Source: an uncultured Lachnospiraceae bacterium (GTDB lineage: Bacteria > Bacillota > Clostridia > Lachnospirales > Lachnospiraceae). Taken from it: DNA of 24,206 nt. The number at the start of each line of letters is the position of its first letter. Positions within the stretch are counted from its first letter, which is position 1. Positions 15,153 to 22,559 of this stretch are shown one piece after another. The stretch spans positions 1 through 24,206 of the forward strand of contig CABRSG010000004.1 of NCBI GenBank assembly GCA_902473545.1, given 5' to 3'. A program made the translations under genes and the position numbers. Under the pieces are notes generated by a model that had not been told where the DNA came from, ran no database searches, and saw nothing but the letters and a program-made list of their open reading frames with translations.

Positions 15153-16922
15153 ATGAAAACATACCCCATTATTGGTATCCGGCCAATTGTTGACGCAAGA
15201 CTCCTCGGAATCCGCGAGGCGCTGGAGGGAAAAACACGCAGTATGGCGGAAAAAGCCAGGACACTGATAGAATCAAAACTTTGTTATGCCGATGGAACTC
15301 CTGTAAAATGCGTAATCTTCTCCGGCAGTATCGGAGGAGGCGAAGAAGCTGCCCGCTGCCAGGCGGAATTTGCCGCGCAGAACGTATGCGCTACGCTGAG
15401 CGTTACTCCGAGCTGGTGCTATGGCAGTGAAACGCTGGATATGGAGCCTTCCACTGTCAAAGCTATCTGGGGATTTAATGGAACCTCCCGCCCCGGGGCT
15501 GTCTATCTTGCAGCGGCAATGGCTGCGCACAACCAGGCAGGCCTTCCGGCATTTTCCATTTATGGCCGGGATGTGCAGGACATGTGCGATGATTCTGTTC
15601 CGGAGGATGTGGAGGAAAAAATTCTGCGCTGGGCGAGATGCGCCATTGCAGTCGGACAGCTGCGGGGAAAAGCCTACGTGAATATTGGCAGCGTATCTAT
15701 GGGAATTATGGGTTCCTACTGCAACATGGATTTTTACCAGAAATATCTGGGAATGCGCGTAGAATGGGTGGATATGACAGAGATTCTCCGAAGGGAGGCG
15801 CTTGGCATTTTTGACGGGGAGGAGTATGAGAGGGCGCTGGCATGGGTGAGAGAAAACTGTCCGGAAGGTAAGGACCCCAATCCGCCTGAGCGTGCGCACA
15901 GCGCTGCCCGGAAGGAAGAGGACTGGAAATTTGTTGTAAAGATGACACTTATTATAAGAGATATCCTGCAGGGAAATGAAAAGCTGGCGGATATGGGATA
16001 CAAGGAGGAGGCGCTGGGAAGAAATGCGATCATGGGCGGCTTTCAGGGACAGCGTATGTGGACAGACTGGAAGCCAAACGGGGATTTCTCTGAGGCTATC
16101 CTAAACTCTACCTTCGACTGGAACGGGAAAAAACAGCCGCTTATTCTGGCAACGGAGAACGACAATTTAAACGGACTTTCCATGCTGTTGGCGAACCTGC
16201 TTACCGGACGCGCCGCCCTTTTCGCAGATGTGCGGGCTTACTGGAGTCCTGATGCCGTCCTGCGTGCTACCGGACAGCGGCTTTCAGGGACAGCGGCCGG
16301 AGGGTTTATCCATCTTATTAATTCCGGCGCAGCATGCCTGGATGCTACCGGTGCCTCCAGAGGGGAGTCCGGACAGCCGGTAATGAAACGCTGGTGGGAA
16401 ATGACGGAGGAGGACATCTGCGGCTGCCTTTCCGCTACGGACTGGTGCCCGGCGGAATTGTGCCAGTTCAGGGGCGGAGGCTTTTCCTCACATTTTGCTA
16501 CCGGAGCCGAGATGCCTTTGACGATGATCCGGGTGAATCTGGTGGATGGGATCGGCCCGACGCTGCAGATAGCAGAAGGGCAAAGCATTACTCTGCCGGA
16601 GAAGGTTCATGCGGTCATTGACGAACGCACAGATCCCACTTGGCCAACAACCTGGTTCGTTCCGCGCACAACAGGAGAAGGCGCGTTTGCAGATGTTTAT
16701 TCCGTGATGGCAAACTGGGGAGCAAACCATGCAGCCTGCGCCTATGGTCATATCGGAGCGGACCTTATCACGCTGGCCTCTATGCTTCACATTCCGGTAT
16801 CCATGCACAATGTACCGGAAGAGGAGATCTACCGTCCGCACTGCTGGGGTGCATTTGGCACGGTAGACAGACAGGCGGCGGATTATCTTGCCTGCCGGAC
16901 ATACGGACCGCTGTATAAATAA
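15153..16922 (+). CDS. fucI: L-fucose/D-arabinose isomerase family protein
   Basis: This 589-residue protein is similar in length to E. coli FucI (591). The catalytic and metal residues line up with a constant offset of two from E. coli: E335 (in LATENDNLNGL), D359 (in LFADVRAYW) and H526 (in NWGANH). Other landmarks are GGFQGQRMWTDW and ILNSTFDWNG. The family makes Mn-dependent hexamers that isomerise aldoses sharing the 2S,3R,4R configuration: L-fucose, D-arabinose and D-altrose. No fuculokinase or fuculose-phosphate aldolase accompanies it; instead a ketose 3-epimerase lies 24 nt upstream. D-altrose to D-allulose, or D-arabinose to D-ribulose, is therefore more likely than L-fucose breakdown. 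The symbol denotes family, not proven substrate. No clear terminator follows before the LacI promoter. Confidence 0.88.
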   Translation: MKTYPIIGIRPIVDARLLGIREALEGKTRSMAEKARTLIESKLCYADGTPVKCVIFSGSIGGGEEAARCQAEFAAQNVCATLSVTPSWCYGSETLDMEPSTVKAIWGFNGTSRPGAVYLAAAMAAHNQAGLPAFSIYGRDVQDMCDDSVPEDVEEKILRWARCAIAVGQLRGKAYVNIGSVSMGIMGSYCNMDFYQKYLGMRVEWVDMTEILRREALGIFDGEEYERALAWVRENCPEGKDPNPPERAHSAARKEEDWKFVVKMTLIIRDILQGNEKLADMGYKEEALGRNAIMGGFQGQRMWTDWKPNGDFSEAILNSTFDWNGKKQPLILATENDNLNGLSMLLANLLTGRAALFADVRAYWSPDAVLRATGQRLSGTAAGGFIHLINSGAACLDATGASRGESGQPVMKRWWEMTEEDICGCLSATDWCPAELCQFRGGGFSSHFATGAEMPLTMIRVNLVDGIGPTLQIAEGQSITLPEKVHAVIDERTDPTWPTTWFVPRTTGEGAFADVYSVMANWGANHAACAYGHIGADLITLASMLHIPVSMHNVPEEEIYRPHCWGAFGTVDRQAADYLACRTYGPLYK

Positions 16923-16977
16923 TGAGACTGCTTTTTTATAGAGGAGCCGATAAAGAAAAACAAAACCGTACGGAAGG

Positions 16978-17006
16978 ATGACATTTGCGGCGAAATATGC
17001 TATACT
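16978..17006 (+). promoter_or_regulatory. Promoter of the lacI-family gene
   Basis: ATGACA (16978-16983; 5/6 match) and TATACT (17001-17006) are separated by 17 bp. The predicted start is near 17013. Confidence 0.6.
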
Positions 17007-17019
17007 TTAGATAAATTTA

Positions 17020-17037
17020 CCAGCACGGTTTTGCTGG
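17020..17037 (+). promoter_or_regulatory. Dyad in the lacI leader
   Basis: CCAGCA (17020-17025) and TGCTGG (17032-17037) form a perfect 6-bp inverted repeat with a 6-nt centre, a few bases after the predicted transcription start. It may be an RNA hairpin or a regulator site. It does not resemble the operator at 18270-18283, so LacI autoregulation is not supported by sequence. Confidence 0.35.
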
Positions 17038-17066
17038 AAAAGTAATAGAAAGATTGGAAAAAGCAT

Positions 17067-18089
17067 ATGACGTCGAAAGAATTTGCAAGTCTGATCGGAG
17101 TATCGCAGCCCACGGTCTCACGCGCTCTGAATAACAGCAATCTGGTGCCGGAGGAGAAAAAACAGTATATCATACAGAAGGCAAGGGAGTACGGATTTGA
17201 ACTCAACAGTCAGGCGCAAAGTCTGAAGACGAAGCGGACGGGAACGATTGGGATCTTATTTCCGAAGCATTTTCTTGGCATGAACAAAAATCTGATGCTC
17301 GCCTACGTATACGACTGTATTCAGAAGGAACTGAGTCATTATAATTATGATATCATGGTCATCTACTATGATATGGAAACGGACGATTTTTCAAGCTTTG
17401 AGCGGATTATCCGCCGCCGCAAGGTGGATGGTTTTCTGGTTTTGCGTATGGAGCTTTCCGATAAAGAGATGGAGGTAATTGAGAAGTATAAGGTTCCGTG
17501 TGTGTTTATGATGAATGCCAGTGCCAAGATCCGCGGCAACCTTAATTATCTGTTTTCAGACAGTATTTACGGCGGTTATCTGGCGGGATGCTATCTGCGG
17601 AATTTCACGGATTACGAGAAAATGTTTATCACTGTTTTTGAGGAATCCAACGACGCGAAGCGCCGTCTGCAGGGTTTCCGGCAGGCTCTTGAGGAGGTCG
17701 GGCAGCAGGTGGCACAGGAAGATATCCTTTACTGCGCTCTGGGGATTGATTCTGCATATCAGCTTGTAAACGAAAATCCGGAAAAATTTCGGGGCAGAAG
17801 GGTAGCGATTCTTGCCTACAGCGATATGCTGGCGATCGGCATTGTGCAGGCTCTGGTATTACAGGGCATCCGAATACCGGAGCAGGTGCAGATTATCGGG
17901 ATGGATGATATTCCGCTGACGACTTACCTGCATCCGCAGATCAGCACGATTCACGTGCAGGTGGAGGAAATGGTACCACGCGCATGCACGCTTCTTCTGG
18001 ACATGATCGAGAAAAAAGACGGAGTGATACAGGAATGGATCAAACCGCGGCTGATACTGCGGGAGACAACGTGCAACGATTTTGCATAA
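17067..18089 (+). CDS. LacI/GalR-family transcriptional regulator
   Basis: This 340-residue protein has an N-terminal LacI helix-turn-helix (SKEFASLIGVSQPTVSRALN, residues 3-22) and the hinge helix near 50, followed by a periplasmic-binding-protein-like effector domain (TIGILFPKHF, VDGFLVLRME, AILAYSDMLAIGIVQAL, IIGMDDIPLTTYLHPQIST). The IIGMDDIP and HPQIST segments are typical of family members that bind small ligands. The ribosome binding site is weak (GGAAAA), suggesting low expression. It sits directly before an operon whose promoter carries a perfect central-CG palindrome, so it most likely represses the sulfate-ester transporter/sulfatase operon. Effector unknown. Confidence 0.92.
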   Translation: MTSKEFASLIGVSQPTVSRALNNSNLVPEEKKQYIIQKAREYGFELNSQAQSLKTKRTGTIGILFPKHFLGMNKNLMLAYVYDCIQKELSHYNYDIMVIYYDMETDDFSSFERIIRRRKVDGFLVLRMELSDKEMEVIEKYKVPCVFMMNASAKIRGNLNYLFSDSIYGGYLAGCYLRNFTDYEKMFITVFEESNDAKRRLQGFRQALEEVGQQVAQEDILYCALGIDSAYQLVNENPEKFRGRRVAILAYSDMLAIGIVQALVLQGIRIPEQVQIIGMDDIPLTTYLHPQISTIHVQVEEMVPRACTLLLDMIEKKDGVIQEWIKPRLILRETTCNDFA

Positions 18090-18105
18090 TTGAATTTCAC
18101 GTAGA

Positions 18106-18144
18106 ACGGTCGGTTTCGCTGAAAGGTGGGACCGACTGTTTTTT
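18106..18144 (+). terminator. Terminator of the lacI-family gene
   Basis: ACGGTCGGT (18106-18114) pairs with ACCGACTGT (18131-18139), with one G-U pair, followed by T residues to 18144. It lies 17 nt after the LacI stop and separates it from the transporter operon. Confidence 0.85.
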
Positions 18145-18228
18145 GAGAATTTTTCACAAAAACGATGGATCCGGATTGTGAAGATTTGACAAAATGAGTA
18201 AAAAGATATGTTTTTGGCAAAAAAATGA

Positions 18229-18257
18229 TTGACAGGCATCGTAAATAATGTTATGTT
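18229..18257 (+). promoter_or_regulatory. Promoter of the transporter-sulfatase operon
   Basis: TTGACA (18229-18234) and TATGTT (18252-18257) are separated by 17 bp. Transcription would start near 18264, just before the operator palindrome, leaving a leader of about 70 nt. Confidence 0.75.
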
Positions 18258-18269
18258 GAAATTACCAAA

Positions 18270-18283
18270 TGAATACGTATTCA
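18270..18283. promoter_or_regulatory. LacI-type operator
   Basis: TGAATACGTATTCA is a perfect 14-bp palindrome with the central CG typical of LacI-family operators. It lies just downstream of the predicted start site, where a bound repressor would block escape or elongation. The LacI-family gene immediately upstream is the expected binder. It departs from the CcpA cre consensus at two positions, so a dedicated operator is more likely. Confidence 0.7.
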
Positions 18284-18333
18284 AAAGAAAAAACAGAGCA
18301 TGATTAACAAAAGGATATGGAGGGAAAGTACAG

Positions 18334-19374
18334 ATGAAGAAAAAGATAGCGGCAGTATTGACAGCAGGTTTGGTTTTTACATGTCTTAGCGGAATGATGG
18401 TAAATGCAGAGGAACTGACGCCGTCCGGGGAAACGCTGACAGTCGGCACGATGGCGAATTCCCTGGGGCTTCCGGTACATGTGGCGGAAGAAAAGGGCTA
18501 CTTTGAAGAGGCAGGTCTGGACGTGGATATTGAGATTTTTGCTACAGGTGCCCCGATCAACGAAGCGATGGCAGCCGGAGAGCTGGATGTGGCAGTCAGC
18601 GGAATGGCGTCCGTATATGGTCTGGCAACCGGTATGTATACCTATATCGGCGATGGCGTGATCACAGCAGGCGGCGAATCCATCTATGCGAGAGCGGACA
18701 GCCCGTATGTGCAGGCGGGAGCGGATGAGAAAGGAATTATCGGCGATGCGGAAAGTCTGAAGGGTGTGTCTATTTTAGGACCGCTTGCTACAACAGCACA
18801 CTACCAGGCAATCAAGTATATTGAATATTTCGGACTGACTGCCGATGATTTCAGCATGGTATCCATGGATTATGCACAGGCTTATCAGGCCTTTGTTACC
18901 GGAGAGGGCGATCTGATCGCGGCAAAGATGCCGTATACGAATCAGCTTGAGGAGGCTGGCTATGTGAAGGTCTGTGACATGAATCTGATTCTGGACAATC
19001 CGATCATTGATACCATTTTTGCACAGAATAATGTGGCAGAGGAGAAAAAGGATGATCTGATCCTTTTCCTGGAATGCTATTACAAAGCGTGTGAGGATAT
19101 CATGAATGATGAGGCGATGCGCCGCGAATCGGCTGTGACATGGTATGCTGAAGAGGGTATTACCTACAGCGAATCTGATATGGACGCTGAGGTGGAAGTA
19201 AAAGATTATTTTACGCGTGAAACGGTAAACACGGAAGAAAATCAGCTTGGACAATTTATGGTAGATATTGCTAACTTCTATGTAGAGCAGGAAATGATCG
19301 CTGAGAGTGATGTAGCAAATGTAGAGGCAAGCATTGACACTTCCTTTGTTGAAGCGGTAAAAGCAAGAAAATAA
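18334..19374 (+). CDS. NitT/TauT-family ABC transporter substrate-binding protein
   Basis: This 346-residue protein is preceded by GGAGGG 9 nt upstream. An N-terminal signal peptide (about 1-26) ends in VNAEE, suggesting signal peptidase I cleavage; a cysteine at 17 sits in a poor lipobox, so lipid anchoring is uncertain. The mature protein matches SsuA/TauA/NMT1-like binding proteins: LTVGTMANSLGLPVHVAEEKGYF at the start, AAGELDVAVSGMAS, and a domain crossover near LKGVSILGPLATTAHYQA. The family binds sulfonates, sulfate esters, nitrate, bicarbonate and pyrimidine precursors. Two sulfatases in the same operon point to an organic sulfate ester. It is first in the operon and is followed by a hairpin that would favour its expression over the membrane components. 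Confidence 0.88.
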   Translation: MKKKIAAVLTAGLVFTCLSGMMVNAEELTPSGETLTVGTMANSLGLPVHVAEEKGYFEEAGLDVDIEIFATGAPINEAMAAGELDVAVSGMASVYGLATGMYTYIGDGVITAGGESIYARADSPYVQAGADEKGIIGDAESLKGVSILGPLATTAHYQAIKYIEYFGLTADDFSMVSMDYAQAYQAFVTGEGDLIAAKMPYTNQLEEAGYVKVCDMNLILDNPIIDTIFAQNNVAEEKKDDLILFLECYYKACEDIMNDEAMRRESAVTWYAEEGITYSESDMDAEVEVKDYFTRETVNTEENQLGQFMVDIANFYVEQEMIAESDVANVEASIDTSFVEAVKARK

Positions 19375-19392
19375 GTGATAATGAAACCGGAG

Positions 19393-19440
19393 AGGCTGCT
19401 GCATATGCTGGTGATCACAGGCTGCAGCAGCCTTATTTTA
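19393..19440 (+). terminator. Intra-operon attenuating hairpin
   Basis: AGGCTGCTGC (19393-19402) pairs perfectly with GCAGCAGCCT (19424-19433), followed by TATTTTA. It lies between the binding-protein gene and the first permease gene, a position suiting a leaky terminator or mRNA-stabilising 3' end. Confidence 0.7.
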
Positions 19441-19463
19441 TCTCTGAAAGGAAATGAGTTTTT

Positions 19464-20252
19464 ATGAAAAAGACAAAAAAGAAAACGAAATATCTGCTGA
19501 TTTCGACGACGTCCATTTTGGCGGTGATCTTTGTCTGGTTTTTATGCATCAATGTATTTCATATGAAATCGGAGCTTGTATTTCCGGGACCGGTGAAGGT
19601 GTTTCAGACATTTTTCCAGAAGATGACGGTGAAGGCGCCGGACGGAGCGACGCTTCCGCAGCATCTCTGGGCGAGCATCAAGGTGGCGCTGCTGGGCTAT
19701 GCGCTCGGGGCACTGGTTGGGGTACCGCTTGGGATCGCGATGGCGTGGAACAAATGGGTAGACCGTTTTGTGCGGCCGCTGTTTGATATGGTCCGCCCGA
19801 TTCCCGGACTGGCGTGGATCCCGATGTTTATCCTGTTGTTCGGTATCGGCATTACCTCTAAAGCGCTGGTTATTTTCCTGGGCGCCCTGATCGCCTGTAT
19901 CGTAAACAGCTATACAGGTATCCGGCAGACAAAAGAAGTGCATCTGTGGGTGGGCGATGTGTTTGGCGCATCCAGTATGCAGAAGCTGTTTCTGGTGGCG
20001 ATCCCGACGGCGCTTCCGATGATCTTTACCGGACTGCGTGTGGCGCTTGGAACCTCCTGGACAGCGCTGGTGGCAGCAGAGCTTCTGGCTTCCACAAAGG
20101 GATTGGGGTACATGATACAGCAGGCGCGCGCAATTTCCAGACCGGATATCATCATTGTGGGTATGCTTGCGATCGGTGCAGTGGGTGCAGTGTTTGACGC
20201 CGTGCTCCATATGGTAGAAGTACGGGTAGCGAAAGGAATGAATGCAAAATGA
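19464..20252 (+). CDS. NitT/TauT-family ABC transporter permease, subunit 1
   Basis: This 262-residue SsuC/TauC-type membrane protein has about six helices, the first at residues 10-30. Typical features are the VFPGPVKVF segment after the first helix, RPIPGLAWIPMFILLFGIG, and the cytoplasmic coupling loop VFGASSMQKLFLVAIPTALP before the last helices. The start has AGGA 11 nt upstream; the ATG at 19454 is in another frame. Its stop overlaps the next permease start by 4 nt. Two different permeases occur in this operon, whereas most members of the family use one gene to make a homodimer, so the channel is probably a heterodimer. Confidence 0.9.
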   Translation: MKKTKKKTKYLLISTTSILAVIFVWFLCINVFHMKSELVFPGPVKVFQTFFQKMTVKAPDGATLPQHLWASIKVALLGYALGALVGVPLGIAMAWNKWVDRFVRPLFDMVRPIPGLAWIPMFILLFGIGITSKALVIFLGALIACIVNSYTGIRQTKEVHLWVGDVFGASSMQKLFLVAIPTALPMIFTGLRVALGTSWTALVAAELLASTKGLGYMIQQARAISRPDIIIVGMLAIGAVGAVFDAVLHMVEVRVAKGMNAK

Positions 20253-21040
20253 CAAAAAATAAGAGAATAAGTGAAAAAGCGATCCCGGCAGTCTGCGCCT
20301 GTCTTTCCATCGGCGCCTTCCTGCTGCTGTGGGCATGGGGCGCAGCATTTACGGAGCTTGGCTTATTTATTCCCGGACCGGTTGAGGTTGTGCGTGCAAT
20401 TGGAGCGGGAATTGTGGGAACAGTTGGAAAGCACAGTATCATGGCGCATGTCGGCTATAGTCTGATGCGGGTACTTGCCGGATTTGCGATCGGTTCTGCG
20501 GTAGGTATCGTCTGCGGACTTCTGATGGGGTGGTATCCGGTGGCGGAGGCGATCATCAATCCGATTTTCCGCATTATCCGCCCGATCCCGCCGATTGCGT
20601 GGATTCCGATCTCCATCATCTGGTTTGGGCTTGGAGAGAATGCAAAAATATTTCTGATTTTTCTTGCATCCTTTTCAAATACGACGCTGAATTCCAGGGC
20701 AGGCGCAAAGAGCGTAGATCCGGAAATCGTAAACGCGTCGCGGATGCTTGGAGCGAGTGAGCGGCAGATTTTTACAACGATCGTACTTCCGGCTTCTGTG
20801 CCGTCTATTTTTGCCGGACTGCAGGTGGCAATCTCCAGCAGCTGGGCGACCGTGCTGGCAGCGGAGATGGTGAGGTCTTCGGAAGGGCTGGGATGGATGA
20901 TCGTGGCCGGAATGAACAATAACGATATGGTTCAGATTTTATCGGGAATTGTAATGATTGGCGTGGTAGGCTTTATCCTTGCAATTTTCATGAGAAAAGC
21001 GGAGGATGTGTTATGTCGGTGGAACAAGAGCGGACAGTAG
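20249..21040 (+). CDS. NitT/TauT-family ABC transporter permease, subunit 2
   Basis: This 263-residue protein is homologous to, but clearly diverged from, the preceding permease, with about six helices. It carries FIPGPVEVV, RIIRPIPPIAWIPISIIWFGLG and the coupling loop NASRMLGASERQIFTTIVLP, closer to the family consensus than subunit 1. It overlaps the upstream gene by 4 nt and the downstream ATPase gene by 28 nt, so translation of the set is tightly coupled. With subunit 1 it likely forms the membrane channel for the substrate delivered by the binding protein at 18334-19374. Confidence 0.9.
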   Translation: MTKNKRISEKAIPAVCACLSIGAFLLLWAWGAAFTELGLFIPGPVEVVRAIGAGIVGTVGKHSIMAHVGYSLMRVLAGFAIGSAVGIVCGLLMGWYPVAEAIINPIFRIIRPIPPIAWIPISIIWFGLGENAKIFLIFLASFSNTTLNSRAGAKSVDPEIVNASRMLGASERQIFTTIVLPASVPSIFAGLQVAISSSWATVLAAEMVRSSEGLGWMIVAGMNNNDMVQILSGIVMIGVVGFILAIFMRKAEDVLCRWNKSGQ

Positions 21041-21804
21041 CAAATATAATTGCATGCAGAGGCGTGTGCAAATCTTTCGAGACACCTGAGGGAGAACATC
21101 AGGTGATCAAAGACTTGAATATGACAGCAAAAGAAAACGAGTTTCTGGTACTCTTCGGACCGGGACAGTGCGGAAAGACCACAATCATGAATCTGATTGC
21201 CGGTTTTGAGGCGGCGAGCGAGGGCAGCATGACGTTCCTTGGAAAAGAGATTACAAAGCCGGGACCGGAGCGGGGCGTGGTCTTTCAGTCGACGGCGTTG
21301 TTCCCATGGATGACGACAATGGGAAATGTGGAATACGGATTGAAAATGGCCGGCGTTAAAAAAGAAGAGCGCCGCAGGCGCGCGCAGAAATACATTGATC
21401 TGGTAGGCCTGCAGGGCTTTGAAAATTCATTTCCGGTGCAGCTCTCCGGCGGAATGCGCCAGCGCGTAGGCATTGCAAGGGCATACTGCAATGAGCCGAA
21501 GGTGATGCTGATGGATGAGCCGTTCGGCGCGCTGGATGCTCAGACGCGTTATCTGATGCAGGAAGAGCTGCAGCGCATCTGGGATGCGGAAAAAAGGACA
21601 GTTATTTTTGTTACGAATAATATTGAGGAAGCAATTTACCTGGCGGACCGTATTCTGGTGCTGACGAACTGCCCGGCGACTGTGAAAAGAGAGTATAAGA
21701 TCGACCTTCCGCGGCCGCGCGATCTGGTGTCACCGGAGTTTTTGGCGCTGCGAAAGGAAATCACGGGAATTTTAGACAGTACGTCAGACGGGAGGCAGCT
21801 ATGA
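21013..21804 (+). CDS. ABC transporter ATPase, subunit 1 (H-loop His missing)
   Basis: This 263-residue NitT/TauT-type ATPase starts at an ATG with GGAGG 7 nt upstream, inside the 3' end of the permease gene. Motifs are Walker A GPGQCGKTT (49-57, Gln52 where Gly is usual), Q-loop Q92, canonical signature LSGGM (144-148), and Walker B VMLMDEP (D168, E169). The switch segment reads VTNNIEEA, with Asn202 in place of the catalytic H-loop histidine (codon AAT). Residues after about 215 form a C-terminal tail typical of the subfamily (LPRPRDLVSPEF). The missing histidine predicts weak hydrolysis at its own nucleotide site. It is expected to pair with the second ATPase, whose gene overlaps by 4 nt. 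Confidence 0.92.
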   Translation: MSVEQERTVANIIACRGVCKSFETPEGEHQVIKDLNMTAKENEFLVLFGPGQCGKTTIMNLIAGFEAASEGSMTFLGKEITKPGPERGVVFQSTALFPWMTTMGNVEYGLKMAGVKKEERRRRAQKYIDLVGLQGFENSFPVQLSGGMRQRVGIARAYCNEPKVMLMDEPFGALDAQTRYLMQEELQRIWDAEKRTVIFVTNNIEEAIYLADRILVLTNCPATVKREYKIDLPRPRDLVSPEFLALRKEITGILDSTSDGRQL

Positions 21805-22544
21805 GCGAAAAAGTAAAAGTAAAGGTAAATCATCTTACCAAGAAATTCGGCGACCTGCTGGTGCTGGACGACATGTCCTTTGATGTCATGGACGGGGACC
21901 TGCTGTGCGTAGTTGGACCGACCGGCTGCGGGAAGACGACCTTTTTGAATAGTCTTACAAAAATATATGATATTACAGCGGGAGAGATCCTGCTGGACGG
22001 ACAGAAGGTAGATACCAGGAAGCAGAACATCGCCTATATTTTTCAGGGAGATTCCACAATGCCGTGGCTTACGGTGGAGGAAAATGTGGGGTTCGGGCTG
22101 AAGGTGAAAAAGGTACCGGAAGCAAAAAAGAAAGAGCAGGTAGAAAAATATCTGGATATCGTAGGTCTTACGAAGTACCGCAAGTATTATCCGAAACAGC
22201 TTTCGGCAAGTATGCTGCAGCGCGTGAGCATTGCGCGCGCATTTGCGACGGAACCGGATCTTCTTCTGATGGATGAGCCTTACGGACAGCTTGACATTGA
22301 GCTGCGTTTTAAGCTGGAGGATGAGCTGGTAAAGCTCTGGCAGATGACAAAGACGACGGTGCTTTTTATCACACATAATATTGAAGAGGCGGTTTATCTC
22401 GGCAATAAGATCATGATTCTGACGAATAAGCCGACGACCGTCAAGACAACGATTGAAAATACACTGCCACGGCCGCGCGATATTGCCGCCCCGGAATTTG
22501 TGCATCTGCGCAATGAGGTGACGGAGCTGATCAAGTGGTGGTAG
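21801..22544 (+). CDS. ABC transporter ATPase, subunit 2 (degenerate signature)
   Basis: This 247-residue partner of the preceding ATPase has canonical Walker A GPTGCGKTT (39-47), Q82, Walker B LLLMDEP (D158, E159) and the H-loop THN with H192. The signature that should read LSGGQ reads LSASM (134-138). In an ABC dimer the signature of one subunit completes the ATP site of the other. This defect therefore falls in the same composite site as the missing histidine of subunit 1, while its own Walker A plus the partner's LSGGM form an intact site. The shared C-terminal tail (LPRPRDIAAPEF) shows common ancestry. ATGA overlap with the upstream stop. Confidence 0.92.
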   Translation: MSEKVKVKVNHLTKKFGDLLVLDDMSFDVMDGDLLCVVGPTGCGKTTFLNSLTKIYDITAGEILLDGQKVDTRKQNIAYIFQGDSTMPWLTVEENVGFGLKVKKVPEAKKKEQVEKYLDIVGLTKYRKYYPKQLSASMLQRVSIARAFATEPDLLLMDEPYGQLDIELRFKLEDELVKLWQMTKTTVLFITHNIEEAVYLGNKIMILTNKPTTVKTTIENTLPRPRDIAAPEFVHLRNEVTELIKWW

Positions 22545-22559
22545 GGATAGGAGGAACGT

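Noticed and set aside
15153..16922. Dedicated L-fucose degradation role for the FucI-type protein
   Set aside because: No fuculokinase, fuculose-phosphate aldolase, fucosidase or fucose permease is nearby; an allulose-type epimerase and GH38 are. L-fucose activity in vitro is still likely.
18270..18283. CcpA cre site
   Set aside because: It lacks the consensus at two positions, while the perfect palindrome next to a LacI-family gene fits a local operator better.
18334..22544. Simple taurine or alkanesulfonate uptake system
   Set aside because: No sulfonate monooxygenase or taurine-degrading gene is present, and the operon continues into two sulfatases, which act on sulfate esters rather than sulfonates.
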